A program made the translations under genes and the position numbers. Below are positions 63,435-64,000 of a stretch of DNA of 64,000 nucleotides, in pieces. The DNA is taken from NCBI GenBank assembly GCA_048465415.1, contig DBFWLO010000008.1:1-64000 (forward strand), given 5' to 3'. Numbering within the stretch: the stretch's first letter is position 1; every line of letters starts with the position of its first letter. A model generated the notes under the pieces. It was not told the origin of the DNA and did no database searches. It worked only from the letters and a program-made list of their open reading frames with translations. Origin of the DNA: Scatosoma sp048465415 (GTDB lineage Bacteria > Bacillota > Clostridia > Christensenellales > Borkfalkiaceae).

Positions 63435-63459
63435 CCGGGATCGAGTCCCGGCGGACGCA
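63435..63459 (+). other. tRNA-like T-arm and acceptor 3' fragment
   Basis: CCGGG, loop ATCGAGT, CCCGG, then CGGACGC and A have the exact spacing of a tRNA T-arm plus 3' acceptor strand. No matching 5' GCGTCCG, D-arm or anticodon arm was found within 120 bp upstream and no CCA follows. It is probably a tRNA remnant; a terminator follows it. Confidence 0.45.
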
Positions 63460-63469
63460 TCTAAACATC

Positions 63470-63495
63470 AAAAAGCCCCGAACGGGGCTTTTTTT
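63470..63495 (+). terminator. Terminator after the tRNA-like fragment
   Basis: AAAGCCCCG and CGGGGCTTT pair around AA, followed by TTTT. Confidence 0.8.
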
Positions 63496-63586
63496 ATGTC
63501 TGAATCCCTTAAAATTAGGGTTAAACTGTACTCGCCTAATATTTTAAAGATAAAAATAAATTATGGAAAAATTTTCCGAAAAAGTA

Positions 63587-63640
63587 TTGACAAACCAAAA
63601 TTGGGGTGCTATAATAGGGAAAAATACGAACAAATGTTCG
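63587..63640 (+). promoter_or_regulatory. Promoter with SOS (LexA)-like box
   Basis: TTGACA (63587-63592), 17 bp, TATAAT (63610-63615), both perfect. CGAACAAATGTTCG (63627-63640) is a perfect palindrome that matches the Gram-positive LexA/DinR consensus GAAC-N4-GTTC and lies at the start of the transcript. Confidence 0.65.
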
Positions 63641-63696
63641 GATTTTCCCGACGATTCGTGTTTAAAAAAATAAAAATTGAAAAAAGGAGCAGAAAA

Positions 63697-64000
63697 ATGA
63701 GTGAAAGTAAGGAAGGAAAAGAGAACTATGTGCGCATAGCGCGCGGCGTCGCGGCAGGAAAAGACGGGATCCGCGTAGAGGTACAGCCGGAAGATAAGAT
63801 ATTTGTAAAAAAAGATATCTATGAAGAGTTTTTGACCAACAACGGGGAAGGGGCAAACGGAAAACCTCAGATGATCATCGTTCCGAAGAAGGGGAGGTAT
63901 CATTTAACGGCGCGAGGTGCGAGCGGCGGATACGGAGCGCATGCGAAGTATCTTGGATATGAACCGGGAAACGGAGCGAGTATCGAAGCGGATTTCGATC
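63697..64000 (+). CDS. Gly-rich protein, N-terminal part (runs off the window)
   Basis: The first 101 codons of a gene that continues past the window end. AAAGGAG precedes the ATG. No signal peptide is seen: the start is MSESKEGKENYVRIARG. From about residue 65 it enters a Gly-rich beta stretch (KGRYHLTARGASGGYGAHAK, then EPGNGASIEADFD), which resembles Gly-rich repeat domains in bacterial surface or phage-tail-like proteins. Function unknown. The promoter carries an SOS-type box. Confidence 0.7.
   Translation, partial: MSESKEGKENYVRIARGVAAGKDGIRVEVQPEDKIFVKKDIYEEFLTNNGEGANGKPQMIIVPKKGRYHLTARGASGGYGAHAKYLGYEPGNGASIEADFD

Larger units (their letters stand above)
63302..63586. other. Intergenic region without a gene
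   Basis: About 285 bp between the GH20 stop and the next promoter. It holds the tRNA-like fragment and a terminator; no reading frame with a ribosome-binding site was found. Confidence 0.5.

Noticed and set aside
63340..63460. Full tRNA or tmRNA gene
   Set aside because: Only the T-arm and acceptor 3' strand are present; no partner acceptor strand, anticodon arm, tag ORF or CCA was found.

Overview
This 64-kb window looks like the chromosome of a carbohydrate-degrading, probably gut-associated member of the Bacillota (class Clostridia). The evidence is consensus TTGACA/TATAAT promoters with 16-18 bp spacing, strong GGAGG ribosome-binding sites, many lipoproteins with lipoboxes, ABC rather than outer-membrane (SusC/D) sugar uptake, ROK regulators and a GAAC-N4-GTTC SOS-type box. 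The genus cannot be fixed from sequence alone; an uncultured Christensenellales-like lineage is only a guess.

Layout. 1-8857: the end of an AAA+ ATPase, then two giant membrane-anchored transglutaminase-like proteins embedded in 7 and 16 'YDG' beta repeats. 8900-9596: a Vat/CatB-type acetyltransferase read leftward, preceded by a 12-codon leader ORF. 9826-11025: a ROK repressor. 11248-33877: a 22.6-kb, 14-gene glycan operon behind one promoter and one palindromic operator. It holds a DUF4838 protein, a sugar ABC importer, a DUF4091 (GH123-like) lipoprotein, a large duplicated lipoprotein, two DUF6259-like enzymes flanking an SGNH esterase, a PnuC-like membrane protein, a GH38 alpha-mannosidase, a PfkB kinase, a D-lyxose/mannose isomerase and a class II aldolase. 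Together these suggest release of mannose, isomerisation to fructose, phosphorylation and aldol cleavage. 33943-38107: a damaged TetR gene, tRNA-Leu, an alpha/beta hydrolase with an APH-type kinase, and an AraC regulator. 38186-38757: tRNA-Cys, -Gly, -Val and a second tRNA-Gly. 38902-40345: a lone trpB behind a leader peptide with two adjacent Trp codons and a terminator. 40358-49376: an 8-oxoguanine glycosylase, a MacB-like ABC protein, a SecB-like chaperone, a TetR/ABC-2 exporter operon, mnmA and tRNA-Arg. 49567-63301: a second sugar regulon, with a GH4 glucosidase and BadF-type kinase, a ROK regulator, and an operon of two GH16 lipoproteins, a Big_2 surface protein, a sugar ABC importer and a GH20 enzyme. 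Two promoters here share the same inverted repeat. 63302-64000: a tRNA fragment, a terminator and the start of a Gly-rich protein gene carrying an SOS-like box.

How it fits together. The two sugar loci each have a ROK regulator, an operator just downstream of the -10 box, secreted lipoprotein enzymes or binding proteins, a two-permease ABC importer without its own ATPase (so relying on a shared MsiK-type ATPase elsewhere) and cytoplasmic enzymes. The most unusual items are the YDG-repeat transglutaminase pair, the trp-type attenuator before an orphan trpB, the leader ORF before the Vat-like gene, the paired DUF6259-like enzymes, a SecB-like protein in an apparently Gram-positive genome, and the SOS-like box before a Gly-rich protein.
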